Shown in pieces: positions 26,633-35,204 of a stretch of DNA of 64,000 nt. Origin of the DNA: Acidobacteriaceae bacterium (GTDB lineage: Bacteria > Acidobacteriota > Terriglobia > Terriglobales > Acidobacteriaceae); the NCBI GenBank assembly GCA_003134815.1, contig PLCO01000006.1:33975-97974 (forward strand), in the 5' to 3' direction. Within the stretch, counting starts at the first letter, position 1. Every line of letters begins with the position of its first letter. The translations under genes were made by a program, and so were the position numbers. Under the pieces are notes generated by a model. It saw nothing but the letters and a program-made list of their open reading frames with translations, had not been told where the DNA came from and did no database searches.

Positions 26633-27814
26633 ATGACTGAAACCACACTATCCCAGGCACCTGTGACCGCCGAATTTATCCCATTGATCGAGCCTGAAAT
26701 TCGCGGCAACGAACTGAAGTATGTCCGCGAATGCCTTGAAACTGGATGGGTCTCGTCCGCGGGAGCCTATGTGGACCGCTTCGAACAGATGGTGGCTCAA
26801 CAGACCGGGTCCCGGCACGCCATTGCCACGGTCAACGGGACTTCGGCGCTCCATGTGGCGCTGCTCGTCGCAGGAGTTCAACCCGACGATGAAGTGCTGG
26901 TGTCGACTTTGACGTTCATCGCACCGGTCAATGCGATTCGATATGTTGGTGCGTGGCCGGTGTTCGTTGATGCGGAACCCGACTTTTGGCAGATGGATCC
27001 GGAGCGAGTCATCGAATTCCTGGAGAAAGAGTGCCGATGGACCGAGGGCGCTCTCTATAATCGCCACACTAAGCGGCGCGTCACCGCCATCATTCCAGTC
27101 CATATTCTCGGGCACCCGGTCGATCTGGACCCCATCTTGGCCGTCGCGCGGAAGTTTGGCCTGAAAGTGATCGAAGACGCCACTGAAGGTCTCGGCGCAA
27201 CCTACAAAGATCGTCCCTTGGGTTCGTTAGCGGATATCGGTTGCTTTAGCTTCAATGGCAATAAGATCATAACCACCGGCGGCGGCGGCATGATCGTCAC
27301 TGACAATGAGGAGTGGGCCAGAAAGTCAAAATACCTCACTACGCAGGCCAAGGACGATCCGATCGAATACATTCACGGAGAGATCGGGTATAACTATCGC
27401 TTACCCAATCTGCTTGCAGCAATGGGATGCGCCCAAATGGAACAGTTAGTTGAATTCGTCGCCACTAAGCGACAAATCGCCGCCTGCTATAGCCAGAAAC
27501 TGGCTAACGTTCCGGGAATCGTTCCGATGAAGGCTGCTCCATGGGCCGGGAGTACCTATTGGATGTACACGATCCTCATCGAAGAGGATGTATATCGCAT
27601 GGATTCCCGCCAACTGATGCGTAAGCTTGGTTCCCAAAAGATTCAATCCCGCCCACTTTGGCAACCGATTCATAAGTCCCCTGCCTACGCTTCGACAAAT
27701 ATCGTTGATTTGCCGGTGGCTGAGGGACTTTTCCGCCGGGCGCTTAGTATCCCATGTTCAGTTGGGCTCAGTGATCCCGGTCAGGACAGGGTCATCACGG
27801 CCCTCACAAGTTAG
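26633..27814 (+). CDS. PLP-dependent sugar aminotransferase, LegC type (DegT/DnrJ/EryC1/StrS)
   Basis: A 393-residue aminotransferase. FIPLIEPEIRGNELKYVRECLETGWVSS-type N-terminus, GTSALHVAL (~77), PVHILGHPVDLDPI (~160) and the PLP lysine in SFNGNKIITTGGGGM (Lys near 211) are diagnostic. The block PVHxxGHPVDLDP followed by VIEDATEGLGA is characteristic of the LegC branch, which aminates C4 of a 4-keto-6-deoxy sugar nucleotide. It directly follows the SDR gene, with ATG 26633 preferred over TTG 26621. It supports a 5,7-diamino-type nonulosonic acid product, but the matching 4,6-dehydratase is not in the window. Confidence 0.85.
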   Translation: MTETTLSQAPVTAEFIPLIEPEIRGNELKYVRECLETGWVSSAGAYVDRFEQMVAQQTGSRHAIATVNGTSALHVALLVAGVQPDDEVLVSTLTFIAPVNAIRYVGAWPVFVDAEPDFWQMDPERVIEFLEKECRWTEGALYNRHTKRRVTAIIPVHILGHPVDLDPILAVARKFGLKVIEDATEGLGATYKDRPLGSLADIGCFSFNGNKIITTGGGGMIVTDNEEWARKSKYLTTQAKDDPIEYIHGEIGYNYRLPNLLAAMGCAQMEQLVEFVATKRQIAACYSQKLANVPGIVPMKAAPWAGSTYWMYTILIEEDVYRMDSRQLMRKLGSQKIQSRPLWQPIHKSPAYASTNIVDLPVAEGLFRRALSIPCSVGLSDPGQDRVITALTS

Positions 27815-27969
27815 CCCATCGTTTTTAGACGTGCCACCAACGCACCTTAGACCCCCTCTCGGGAAAACCTCGCTTTGGAAAGTACACGAACAGTGAGATC
27901 GCCTGATCAAGTCAGCAGCGGCGAGTTCATCTCTGGCCGTCAGGGACATTTCAGAGAGAAGTAACAAGG

Positions 27970-29586
27970 ATGACACTGAAAGCGATTCAAATGTCCACCG
28001 AACGAATCGAGGCCACTCTGCCTCAAAAACGCAGTGCTGTGCTCTGGTGCAATTCGACTTTCGCCTTCGGAGCCGTCATTGTTCTGACTGTGGTTGCGGC
28101 AGTATGGCTGCGCTGGACGGGGCTTAACTCACAGAGTATGTGGGCCGATGAGGGCTATACGACTTGGTTTTCGCAGTTCTCGCCCGCCAAGCAGTGGCAT
28201 CTATTGCCTTGGGAGACTCAAGGTCCCGTCTATCACATCTTGCTTCATTATTGGGTCATTCTTTGGGGCACGTCGGTAGTATCGTTTCGGGCGCTCTCGG
28301 CACTATTTAGTACGCTATCGCTCGCAGCGTTTTATCTCATCGCGCGCAAAATGTGGCCGAGCCGAAGTTTTGTAATTCTCGGCTTATTGTTGTACTCATT
28401 GTCGTACTTTCAGATTTGGTACGCAAAGGAAACTAGGTGTTACGCCCTACTCGCATTCTTGTTACTTACAAGCGTGTATTGTGAACTACTTACTCTCGAG
28501 AAAGCAACGGTCCCTCGCCTGTGCGGTTTTGTCCTGGCCCTTGCTGCAACGTTGTACACCCACAATATGGCAATGTTTTACCTTCCAGGGTTCGTGGTTG
28601 TCTGGTTTGCCTACCCTTCGCAGATGGGACTCAGGACACGGATAAGAAGCGCCGTGGTTGTCGGGGCCATGGTGTTTCTGCTCTATCTTCCATGGTTGCC
28701 AATCCTAATCAAGCAGATAAGAGCGGTGCATGGGTATTATTGGGCGCCAAAGCCCTCAATTACTGATCTCTTGACGAGCCTTTGCACCTTCAGCGGCATC
28801 GACGAATGGGTTCTTCAGGGAGTGCACCATTATGTCCCCATTCCGCGAGTGTTCGGCTTTTGGACTTGGATACCGATTCTTTTAGGCATCCTCGCACTCT
28901 GTTTAGTCGGGACTTGGAGGAATGCGTCCTTCGAGGATCGCCGAAAGAGCGTGTCCCTGCAAGTGTTCACGCTTATGCCGATTCTGCTGGTATTTCTGTG
29001 GAGTCGGATTTCCACTTCGGTTTATGTCAATCGTAACCTGATTGGCGCCTGCGCCTTGCTGCCGCTAGTGTTTTGCGCGCCGATTGCCGTGCAGATTGGG
29101 AATAAGAGGAAGGCTTTTGAAATCATCGTGTGTGTCATTTTGGCAGGCACGGTCATCTCGTTGTGCTTGCATCGTGAGGACAAGGAAGACTGGCGTGGCG
29201 TCACAGTCTACTTATTGAAACTTCCGGAGCGGGAACGTCTCGTCGTCGTTCTTCAGCCATATTGTCAGATCCTTGTCCACTACTACTCGACTGAGCAATT
29301 CAACTCTTATCCGAAACCTGATATCACCGGATTAGTCACGCAATTCACCGTTGCTCCCACTGGTCCTGGCATCCTCCCGGATCTTGCGAAGGCCGATCCG
29401 CTTACAATCCTGTCTCCAGCGATAAGCTCGCATAGATATAAAGAGATTGATGTCGCGTTGCAGCTTGAAAGGCTGCCAGTGAAAGTACAGGCGATCCCGG
29501 ATTATTTAAAAGCACATTGTTCTTCCGTCGAAAGCGTAGAATTCGGCAGGATCGGTGTGTCGAGGTGCTTTCTACAGCCGAACTGA
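27970..29586 (+). CDS. GT39/ArnT-like integral membrane glycosyltransferase (GT-C)
   Basis: A 538-residue membrane protein with about ten or more hydrophobic segments. The first periplasmic loop carries the GT-C acidic motif SMWADEGYTTW (D60, E61), as in PMT_2/ArnT enzymes that take sugars from polyprenyl phosphates. A soluble C-terminal ~130 residues follows the last membrane segment. AGAGAGAAG and AAGG precede ATG 27970. It begins a run of four GT-C-like genes and should act on the periplasmic face, adding a branch sugar to lipid-linked or exported glycan. Confidence 0.78.
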   Translation: MTLKAIQMSTERIEATLPQKRSAVLWCNSTFAFGAVIVLTVVAAVWLRWTGLNSQSMWADEGYTTWFSQFSPAKQWHLLPWETQGPVYHILLHYWVILWGTSVVSFRALSALFSTLSLAAFYLIARKMWPSRSFVILGLLLYSLSYFQIWYAKETRCYALLAFLLLTSVYCELLTLEKATVPRLCGFVLALAATLYTHNMAMFYLPGFVVVWFAYPSQMGLRTRIRSAVVVGAMVFLLYLPWLPILIKQIRAVHGYYWAPKPSITDLLTSLCTFSGIDEWVLQGVHHYVPIPRVFGFWTWIPILLGILALCLVGTWRNASFEDRRKSVSLQVFTLMPILLVFLWSRISTSVYVNRNLIGACALLPLVFCAPIAVQIGNKRKAFEIIVCVILAGTVISLCLHREDKEDWRGVTVYLLKLPERERLVVVLQPYCQILVHYYSTEQFNSYPKPDITGLVTQFTVAPTGPGILPDLAKADPLTILSPAISSHRYKEIDVALQLERLPVKVQAIPDYLKAHCSSVESVEFGRIGVSRCFLQPN

Positions 29587-29618
29587 GTTTCTGTCGACGC
29601 CTGAGGAACAAGATCTCT

Positions 29619-31769
29619 ATGCCTCCTTCGATCAACCTGACCTATTGCCGTGAAGACCTCGTCAGTTCCTTGAAGAGGGTCGGTCTGCGCTCCGGCGATG
29701 TGGTTTTCGTCGAGGCGTCTGGCGATTCACTCGGTGAGCTGGCTGGCGGCTCTTCAGCGGAGTTGCAATGGGAATTGTATTACTCGGCTATGCGGGAAGT
29801 GGTTGGAATGGATGGCACATTATTGGTACCGGCGTTCTCCTTGTCATTTGAACGGAATGAAGAGTTTGACCCTGACAAGACTCGCAGCGTACAAGGGGCA
29901 TCGAGTTCTTCTCGAGAATTCATCGAGTATTTCCGAACTCTGCCCGGAGCTGTGCGATCCGCTGATCCCAACTATTCCGTAGCCGGTCTTGGGCCAAGGG
30001 CGAAAGAACTCCTTTGCGACTTGCCGAATACAAGTTTTGGGCAAGGCTGTTTCTACGAGCGCCTCCTGAAGGCTTCAGGAAAGCTCTGCGGCATTGGCGT
30101 CGACCTCGGCGTCACGCCCTTCTTGCAGTATGTGGATGAAACTGCCCGCGTCCCCTTCAGGTATAAGAGGCTGTTTACTGGCCGCATCTTTCAAAATGGC
30201 TCTTCAAAGAAAGCCGGATGGATTGCCAGTGTCCCGATCGAATCCGCAAATGCCCTTCGCGATGGGAGCCGTATCGAACACATTGCCCACGGCGAGGGAC
30301 TGCGCGTGATCGAGCTGGCTGGACTGGGCCAGGTTTACGCGATTGAGTGCGGACAATTATTCGACTTGGCGCTTCGCGAGGTCGCGCGTGATCCGTGGGC
30401 CACGGCCCGCGGCCCGGCTGCGGATCCTATCGAACTTGAGAAAGCACGTGTTGGCAGCAACGGGTTTGTGGTCGGCCTTTCGAAAGATGCGCCCATAGTG
30501 GAGTTAATCGCCAAGCTATGGAAGCTGCCGCGGGACATTGTTTCAGATGGCTACGACGCAGCGCTTCTTGCGCTTTCGACTCAGGCTCCAATGGTCCTTC
30601 ACGAGTACCCGACGGGGACGGAATGCTGGACATGGCTTGTGCCGGAAAAATGGACCTGCCATGAAGCCTGGCTTGAGACCATTGATGGACGCCGCCTCAT
30701 TTCCTACGAGGACAATCCGTTGCATGTTGTCTCGTATTCACTGCCCGTTGACGGCGAAGTTTCACGCGATGAGCTCTTCAATCATCTGCATGTACATCCA
30801 GTTTTGTCCGATGCCATTCCTTTTATCTTCAAATACTACGAGCGTGATTGGGGATTGTGCTGCAGCAGAGAGCTGAAAGAATCACTGGCGGATGAAAAGT
30901 ACAGGATCAGGATCAGGTCAAGCTTCAGCTATGGAATTCTGAAGGTTGGAGAAGTTGTTGTCCGTGGCAGGAGCTCGAAGTCGTTTGTTCTCTGCGCGCA
31001 CCTTTGTCATCCGGCGATGGTCAACGATGACTTGTCGGGAGTCGTCGTCGGTCTGAAGGTTATGCAGGAGCTGCTTAAGCGAAAAAATCTGCGGTATACT
31101 TATCGTTTTCTTATCCTGCCGGAAACCATTGGGTCAGTCGCCTATCTAAGTCATCATGAGCAACTCATACCGGATATGATTGGTGGACTCTTTCTTGAGA
31201 TGATGGGTTTGGAAAATCCCCACGCCCTGCAACTTTCTTTTGCTGGCGATACCGAAGTAGATCGAGTCTTGAGTCAGGTGCTCCAGGAAGTCTCCCCTGA
31301 TTCCTGGACTGGACCTTTCCGGACGATAGTGGGCAATGATGAACGGCAATTCAACGCGCCCGGCGTACGCGTGCCAATGCTTTCGTTATCACGCGTAACG
31401 CGAGAGAAGAATAGTAACTGGCCGTATTATCCCGAATATCACTCTAGCCGCGACACGCCGGACCTTGCGCCCCCGAGGCAGCTCGCCGAGTCCCGCGATT
31501 TGGTGCTGAGGATGATTGATGCAATCGAAGGAAACCAGGTCCCGGTAAATAAATTTAGAGGAGAAATCTTCTGCTCGCGCTTCGGTCTTAACAGAGATGC
31601 ATATACTGACCCCGAGGGTAACCGAGCGCTATTTGACATGATCTTCCTTATTGACGGAACTAGATCTGTCAAAGAGATTGCAGGTATCTGCAATATATCG
31701 CTCGAGTCGGCCCAGGGCGTGTTGGAAATGTTACGCCAGCGTGGTCTTGTGGAGTATACAGGTGCGTGA
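29619..31769 (+). CDS. Fusion of AAC(3)-like N-acyltransferase and DUF4910/M28-like zinc peptidase domain
   Basis: A 716-residue protein; ATG 29619 follows GAGGAA and lies 33 bases after the upstream stop. Residues 1-~280 match the AAC(3) acetyltransferase fold (LRSGDVVFVEASGDSLGEL, GTLLVPAFS, FGQGCFYERLL). The usual His of RSxHP is Asp116, and the usual His of the FIHYVE-type motif is Gln170. Residues ~300-645 match the DUF2172/DUF4910 aminopeptidase-like family with a full zinc set: H461 and D471 in HLCHPAMVNDDLSG, E502 in LPETIGS, D574 in NDERQF, H608 in PEYHSS. A winged-helix-like segment (~650-710) closes it. Either a sugar-acyl-handling enzyme or a scaffold; the reaction is unknown. Confidence 0.8.
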   Translation: MPPSINLTYCREDLVSSLKRVGLRSGDVVFVEASGDSLGELAGGSSAELQWELYYSAMREVVGMDGTLLVPAFSLSFERNEEFDPDKTRSVQGASSSSREFIEYFRTLPGAVRSADPNYSVAGLGPRAKELLCDLPNTSFGQGCFYERLLKASGKLCGIGVDLGVTPFLQYVDETARVPFRYKRLFTGRIFQNGSSKKAGWIASVPIESANALRDGSRIEHIAHGEGLRVIELAGLGQVYAIECGQLFDLALREVARDPWATARGPAADPIELEKARVGSNGFVVGLSKDAPIVELIAKLWKLPRDIVSDGYDAALLALSTQAPMVLHEYPTGTECWTWLVPEKWTCHEAWLETIDGRRLISYEDNPLHVVSYSLPVDGEVSRDELFNHLHVHPVLSDAIPFIFKYYERDWGLCCSRELKESLADEKYRIRIRSSFSYGILKVGEVVVRGRSSKSFVLCAHLCHPAMVNDDLSGVVVGLKVMQELLKRKNLRYTYRFLILPETIGSVAYLSHHEQLIPDMIGGLFLEMMGLENPHALQLSFAGDTEVDRVLSQVLQEVSPDSWTGPFRTIVGNDERQFNAPGVRVPMLSLSRVTREKNSNWPYYPEYHSSRDTPDLAPPRQLAESRDLVLRMIDAIEGNQVPVNKFRGEIFCSRFGLNRDAYTDPEGNRALFDMIFLIDGTRSVKEIAGICNISLESAQGVLEMLRQRGLVEYTGA

Positions 31770-31842
31770 CTTCCGAGGCTCGCACGGTCTCGCTGAGTTG
31801 ACAGTGACTGGCTCGGTCAGTGCGCGAGGATAGTTCCGGACT

Positions 31843-33570
31843 ATGTCCAGCGAAATAGGAAAGCACCGGATTTGGAAGACCGCGCTTCCATATTACGCCA
31901 TTTCGCTGGCTCTGGGACTGACGCAGGCATGGGCGAATCGGTTTTACATGGGAAACGACGGCGTGTCCTACCTGGACATGGCAGATGCTTACCTGCGTGG
32001 AGACCTTCACGCGGCAATTAATAGTTCATGGAATCCACTCTACGCCTGGCTTATAAGCCTTGACTTCCTGATCTTGCGCCCCTCGCCGTATTGGGAGTAT
32101 CCGGCGATCCAGCTGCTCAATTTCGCGATCTATGGCGTGACATTGGCAAGCTTCGAATATTTCCTTCGAGGATGGCTGACTTGGAAGCAGGGAGACGAGA
32201 TAGCAATTCGCATAGTCGCTTACGGGCTGTTCATATGGACCTCACTAATCCTGATTGGAGTATGGACAACCAACGCCGATATGCTGGTTGCGGCGTGTAT
32301 TTATGGCACGCTCGGGCTTCTGCTCCGCGCGCAGAGCATGAGAGCTGCTTCGATTCCGACATCGATCTGTCTAGGCGCTGTTCTTGCTGCCGGCTACTGT
32401 TGCAAGGCAGTGATGTTCCCCCTAAGCCTGGCACTATTGCTAGTCGCGTGGATCATACTCCGGTGGCGGAGAGCACTGACCGCAACATTCGTATTCGTCC
32501 TGCTCTCGGCTTCTTTGATTGTGGCGCTTTCGATATCCAGCGGCCATCCAACCTTTGGCGACACCGGTCGAGTCAATTATGCGTGGTATGTAAACGGTGT
32601 TGCATTCAGGTGGTGGCAGGGAGGCCCTGACAGTGCGGGGCAACCGTTGCATCCGCCCCGGATCGCTCTCAGCTCTCCCCGAGTTTACGAATTCGGCGGA
32701 GTCTTTCCACAGGCCACATATCCCATTTGGTACGACTTTGCATATTGGTATCAGGGGATGCACGTGCGGTTCAACCCGCAGAAAGAGCCCGGAGTCATCT
32801 GGTTCAACCTCAAATGGATCATCAAATTGCTCGGAAGGGATGGCGGGGGTTTCTTGCTGGGATGCGGAACTTGCTTGCTGCTCTGTAAGAAGAGAGCACA
32901 AGCTTTCAAAGATCTCATATCTATGTGGCCGGTGTGGGCCATCAGTGTTCCCGCGATCCTTCTTTACTGCGCTGTACATATTGAAGCAAGATACATCGGC
33001 GCATTTGCTGAAGTGCTGTTGCTCGCTGGATATACTGCGTTTAACTTTAGTGGAAAATCGTGGGCGGCGGGCATTGTGGCTATGAGCTTGCTTTGGGCGA
33101 TTTTGTTTGCACCTGTCCCCACGGATGGCGCACGCTACCTGCCTTCGCATAGTGGATCGACAAACGTCTCTTGGTATGCGGCGACGGAATTGCAGAAACT
33201 GGGACTGCAGACGAATGATAGTGTCGGATCGGTGTGCTATTCGAATCGGCGCAACGTTCTATGGGCACGCTTGGCAAGAGTGCATATCGTGGCGGAGACG
33301 GACTGGAACGTCGACTTTTGGCAGCTGAGCGGGGCAGATCAGAATCGCGTGCTCAACGCGTTGGCACGCAGCGGGGCTCGGATGGCAATATCAGATGAGG
33401 CGCCGCCCAATCCCGCGCTCGCGTCCGGCTGGCGACAAGCTGGAAACACCAATTACTATGCTTATTCCCTATCGACATTGTCTTCACTGTCTCAAAACAA
33501 CGGCAGCGTGGCGGGTGTCTCTCTGAGACGGAATATCGAAACAGCGCACTCTTTTATTGGGACGCGATAG
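31843..33570 (+). CDS. Multi-pass membrane protein, GT-C glycosyltransferase-like
   Basis: A 575-residue protein with about ten hydrophobic segments followed by a ~130-residue soluble tail. The first loop has GNDGVSYLDMADAYLRGD (acid D39), the position where GT-C enzymes place their catalytic acid. Relatives are usually annotated as glycosyltransferase 87/39-like or hypothetical. It lies 73 bases after the fusion gene. It probably uses a polyprenyl-phosphate sugar at the outer face of the inner membrane, but a polymerase-like role cannot be excluded. Confidence 0.6.
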   Translation: MSSEIGKHRIWKTALPYYAISLALGLTQAWANRFYMGNDGVSYLDMADAYLRGDLHAAINSSWNPLYAWLISLDFLILRPSPYWEYPAIQLLNFAIYGVTLASFEYFLRGWLTWKQGDEIAIRIVAYGLFIWTSLILIGVWTTNADMLVAACIYGTLGLLLRAQSMRAASIPTSICLGAVLAAGYCCKAVMFPLSLALLLVAWIILRWRRALTATFVFVLLSASLIVALSISSGHPTFGDTGRVNYAWYVNGVAFRWWQGGPDSAGQPLHPPRIALSSPRVYEFGGVFPQATYPIWYDFAYWYQGMHVRFNPQKEPGVIWFNLKWIIKLLGRDGGGFLLGCGTCLLLCKKRAQAFKDLISMWPVWAISVPAILLYCAVHIEARYIGAFAEVLLLAGYTAFNFSGKSWAAGIVAMSLLWAILFAPVPTDGARYLPSHSGSTNVSWYAATELQKLGLQTNDSVGSVCYSNRRNVLWARLARVHIVAETDWNVDFWQLSGADQNRVLNALARSGARMAISDEAPPNPALASGWRQAGNTNYYAYSLSTLSSLSQNNGSVAGVSLRRNIETAHSFIGTR

Positions 33571-33763
33571 AGTCGCCGGATCAGAAATTCCGAATTGGTA
33601 GTTCCGAATCCGAGCGGCCTCGCGCGCAATCAATCTTGCTCGGCGGCCGAAAATCTCCGATGGACAACGAATATGAATATGAATAAAGAAGCCGGCCGAT
33701 GATTCTACGCACTCAATTGTATTGAAAGCCGGGTCTTGCTAGCCGCAATCCAATTTCTAAACT

Positions 33764-35182
33764 ATGACCAAAACTCTGGAAGGAAACCGACTGCCCGTTA
33801 CAACGAGGCTTCAAATGATCGCAATCCTCGCGATCGGCCTCGTCTATTGCATCGGACTAGCTCATCATTGGGGCCCGCTCAGTGTTTCCGGTAAGCTGCA
33901 GCAATGGCTAGGTCAGCCGTATCCGGAATGGAGGTGGCGGAATCTGAGCATCTTGACCACCGCAAAGCTACTCTGCGCCCCATTCGCCTTGATTGTGTGG
34001 GTTCTTTGGCGAATCGAAAAACACGCATCAAGGACTTCTGTAGCTTTGTTCTTGGGCCTGCTCGTGCTTTCAAACTATCTCTTTCAATCGCTTGGAATGC
34101 TCGCCGACCACCGCGGCATGGATCTTGTTCGGGAGATCGTATTGTCTCCCGGAGCCACGAGTTATTTCACGGACGCCACAGCCATTCAACATCCCCTCGA
34201 ATGGCTACGTCATTTTGATACCGCTATCCTTAGCAAGCACTCCTCCGAACATCCACCAGGCCCCGTCCTCTTTTACTACGTCTTTGTCCGATTGCTCGGT
34301 CAAGTTTGGGGCGCGATGATTGGTGGATGCGCAGTTGGCCTGTTGGGAAGCGCTGGAGTATTGGTGATCTATCTATTCGCCGGACTATGTACGTCCGATT
34401 GGCGAGCCCGAATAACTGCAAGCGCATTCTACGCCCTCATTCCCTCTCTGACATTGTATTTTCCGGAGTTTGACCAGACTTACCCGATTCTTTCAATGCT
34501 CTTGATCCTTTGTTGGGTAACAACGCTTCGGGGAGGGGGCGGAATCTCACGATTTCCGTTCTGCACTGGCGTAACGCTTTTTATCTGCACTTTGTTTGCC
34601 TATAACTTGTTGTCGGTCGGGGCATTTCTTACCTATTACGGAATCTATTGGCTATGGCGTGAAAAGTGGGCCCGAACTGCTTGGTCCAAGCTCGCGCTAA
34701 GCACTGGCATCACCTTTGCAGTGTGCGCAGGCCTTTATGGAGTTCTCTGGTTGATAAGTGGCTTTAACCCGATTACTTCGTTTCACCATGGCCTTTTAAA
34801 TCAGGACGCTTTGGCCGCGCGCCTGCATCGGCCGTATGGGATCTTCATTGTGCTGGATCTCTATGGATTCCTTTTGGGAGCGGGAATCATTGCGTTGCCA
34901 ATACTGTTGCTTGAACTTCAGGACTTATGGGCGAAATCTGACTCCAGGCAAACAGAACTCGCGCTCACACTTATTGGCTTAGCGACAGTCCTCACGGTGG
35001 ATCTCTCCGGAATGCTGCGCGGAGAAACCTCTCGTGTTTGGCTATTTCTTCAGCCGCTGTTGATCGTACCGGCGGCCTTGAAGCTATCGCGCATTCCTCG
35101 CCCCTGGAAGTTATCGATCTTTACTGTACAGTGGTTAATTGTCGTTTGTCTCAAAGCAAGAATGTCCTGCTTGAATCCGTAA
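33764..35182 (+). CDS. Multi-pass membrane protein, GT-C glycosyltransferase-like
   Basis: A 472-residue protein with about eleven hydrophobic segments and almost no soluble domain. The loop motif SKHSSEHPPGPVLFYY (H163-P-P-G) is common in GT39/GT87-like and uncharacterised GT-C membrane proteins. No classic DE pair precedes it, although MLADHRGMD supplies acids in the first loop. No clear ribosome site precedes ATG 33764, and a 193-base gap separates it from the previous gene. Function in the locus is inferred from fold and position: glycosyl transfer or polymer assembly at the membrane. Confidence 0.55.
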   Translation: MTKTLEGNRLPVTTRLQMIAILAIGLVYCIGLAHHWGPLSVSGKLQQWLGQPYPEWRWRNLSILTTAKLLCAPFALIVWVLWRIEKHASRTSVALFLGLLVLSNYLFQSLGMLADHRGMDLVREIVLSPGATSYFTDATAIQHPLEWLRHFDTAILSKHSSEHPPGPVLFYYVFVRLLGQVWGAMIGGCAVGLLGSAGVLVIYLFAGLCTSDWRARITASAFYALIPSLTLYFPEFDQTYPILSMLLILCWVTTLRGGGGISRFPFCTGVTLFICTLFAYNLLSVGAFLTYYGIYWLWREKWARTAWSKLALSTGITFAVCAGLYGVLWLISGFNPITSFHHGLLNQDALAARLHRPYGIFIVLDLYGFLLGAGIIALPILLLELQDLWAKSDSRQTELALTLIGLATVLTVDLSGMLRGETSRVWLFLQPLLIVPAALKLSRIPRPWKLSIFTVQWLIVVCLKARMSCLNP

Positions 35183-35204
35183 TCGCATCCGCCAAGGGAA
35201 GTGT

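Noticed and set aside
29619..30460. Aminoglycoside-resistance gene of the AAC(3) class
   Set aside because: The fold is AAC(3)-like but expected His positions are replaced, it is fused to a peptidase-like domain, and the setting is glycan biosynthesis, so drug resistance is unlikely.
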